Shown here: piece by piece, positions 31,678-32,320 of the stretch | Layout of the letters: each line of letters starts with the position of its first letter | How positions within the stretch are numbered: position 1 is the first letter of the stretch | NCBI GenBank assembly: GCA_002473385.1 | Contig: DKTR01000033.1 | Span: 1 to 32,320 of the forward strand | Direction of reading: 5' to 3' | Source of the DNA: Lachnospiraceae bacterium UBA7225 | Lineage (GTDB): Bacteria > Bacillota > Clostridia > Lachnospirales > Lachnospiraceae | Length of the DNA: 32,320 bases | Position numbers and translations under genes: made by a program | The notes under the pieces: model-generated | What the model was told of the DNA's origin: nothing | What the model saw: only the letters and a program-made list of their open reading frames with translations | The model's database searches: none

Positions 31678-32268
31678 CTACTCAAAGCATGCATGTCTGC
31701 GCATCATATCAGATTCATCAAATTTCATTTCCTGAAATACCATCATACAAAGTGCCTCCGTACAGAGAAGCATACAAAGCTCAATGCATGAACCGAGAAG
31801 CATCTTTGTCCCACAGTTTTTTGTATCATAAACAATCATGGAGCCATCCGCGTTTTTATGAAGCTCCTCCTGCACCGGCAGTACAACCGTAACATCCGCT
31901 TCTCTGCCAAGCGTACTCTCCGGATGTCCGGTGAGCACAAGCACCCTGCATTTTAATTGCTTTGCTTTTTTTACATAGCCCTTCAGGCTTGCCGTCTCTC
32001 CGGAACCGGATCCGATAATCAACAGATCTCCTTCCTGCGCAGATGGCGTAGCCATATCGCCAATCATAAAGGCGGTCAGTCCCATCTGCATCAATCGCAT
32101 TCCGAAGCACCGCATCATATATCCGCTTCGTCCCATGCCGGCCACAAAAATCCGCTTTGCCGAACATATCGCGCAGACCGCTGCTTTCATCTGGGTCTGA
32201 TCCATTCGTCCCATAACCGGTTCTACTTCATCGAATATTTCCTTAAAAATCGTTTCTATGTTCTGCAT
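31678..32268 (-). CDS. SIS-domain 6-phospho-3-hexuloisomerase-like protein (copy 3)
   Basis: A 196-residue SIS-domain protein. The blocks FVAGMGRSGYMMRCFGMRLM, DMATPSAQEGDLLIIGSGSG and the ending RRHACFE place it with PHI; GMGRSGY is near the archaeal HxlB form. The C-terminal glutamate region is LGSCIELCMLLCTEALCMMV. The ATG at 32268 is preferred over an in-frame ATG at 32301, because a GAAAGGG site precedes it and the upstream frame appears to belong to another gene. It is the only sugar-phosphate enzyme gene seen upstream of the transporter genes. Its relation to the other two copies is unclear. Confidence 0.83.
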   Translation of the reverse strand: MQNIETIFKEIFDEVEPVMGRMDQTQMKAAVCAICSAKRIFVAGMGRSGYMMRCFGMRLMQMGLTAFMIGDMATPSAQEGDLLIIGSGSGETASLKGYVKKAKQLKCRVLVLTGHPESTLGREADVTVVLPVQEELHKNADGSMIVYDTKNCGTKMLLGSCIELCMLLCTEALCMMVFQEMKFDESDMMRRHACFE

Positions 32269-32287
32269 GTTTTCCCTTTCTTCACTT

Positions 32288-32320
32288 TTAATCCTCTTCA
32301 TAAGCTTTTTGCAGATCCTT
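32288..32320 (-). CDS. Possible C-terminal end of an upstream gene
   Basis: The minus strand from the right edge reads open for ten codons (KDLQKAYEED) and stops with TAA at 32290-32288. That leaves 19 nt before the SIS copy 3 start, a normal operon gap. Ten codons are too few to identify a product. It is listed only because it fits the spacing and suggests the operon continues to the right. Confidence 0.3.
   Translation of the reverse strand, partial: KDLQKAYEED

Overview
The window looks like a chromosomal segment of a Gram-positive Clostridia member, most likely a Lachnospiraceae-type gut anaerobe. The basis is the hrcA-grpE-dnaK-dnaJ heat-shock operon with a perfect CIRCE operator, the Bacillus-like order of the mtaB/ireB/ruvX/yrzB/mltG/trmR/trhP block, strong AGGAGG ribosome sites, several TTG/GTG starts, and a short HPr-like protein beside mtaB. 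The genus cannot be fixed from the sequence alone. No rRNA, tRNA, CRISPR array, transposase or prophage gene was seen.

Positions 1-8030 hold the 3' end of argG (+), then a long minus-strand housekeeping run read from right to left: mtaB, ireB, ruvX, a DUF1292 gene, rnj (RNase J), ylbF, a short MltG-like membrane protein, trmR, trhP and a small alarmone synthetase (relQ type). The theme is tRNA modification, RNA turnover and stress signalling. A divergent HPr-like gene without the catalytic histidine sits at 7792-8025.

Positions 8030-8580 carry no convincing gene. The stretch is rich in inverted and direct repeats and looks like a structured repetitive or RNA element.

Positions 8583-17800 hold hrcA-grpE-dnaK-dnaJ-prmA-rsmE followed by a cysteine desulfurase and thiI, all on the minus strand. 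A sigma-A-like promoter plus CIRCE lies in front of hrcA. A divergent promoter drives a membrane-anchored SGNH hydrolase (17877-18569), which converges on a uracil permease gene with its own promoter.

Positions 20186-32320 are the accessory part: one co-oriented minus-strand cluster of 14 genes that runs off the right edge. It encodes a ribose-type ABC importer (binding protein, double ATPase, two permeases), a PfkB sugar kinase, a TIM-barrel sugar isomerase/epimerase, two divergent ribulose-phosphate-3-epimerase-family proteins, a hexulose-6-phosphate-synthase-like enzyme, three 6-phospho-3-hexuloisomerase-like SIS proteins, and a DhaK/DhaL-type kinase pair. Tight spacing and start/stop overlaps argue for one operon that imports an unidentified sugar, phosphorylates it, rearranges the phosphoketose by epimerase and isomerase steps, probably splits it by a retro-aldol step, and phosphorylates a short ketose. 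This combination matches no complete pathway I can name and is the best candidate here for an undescribed catabolic system.
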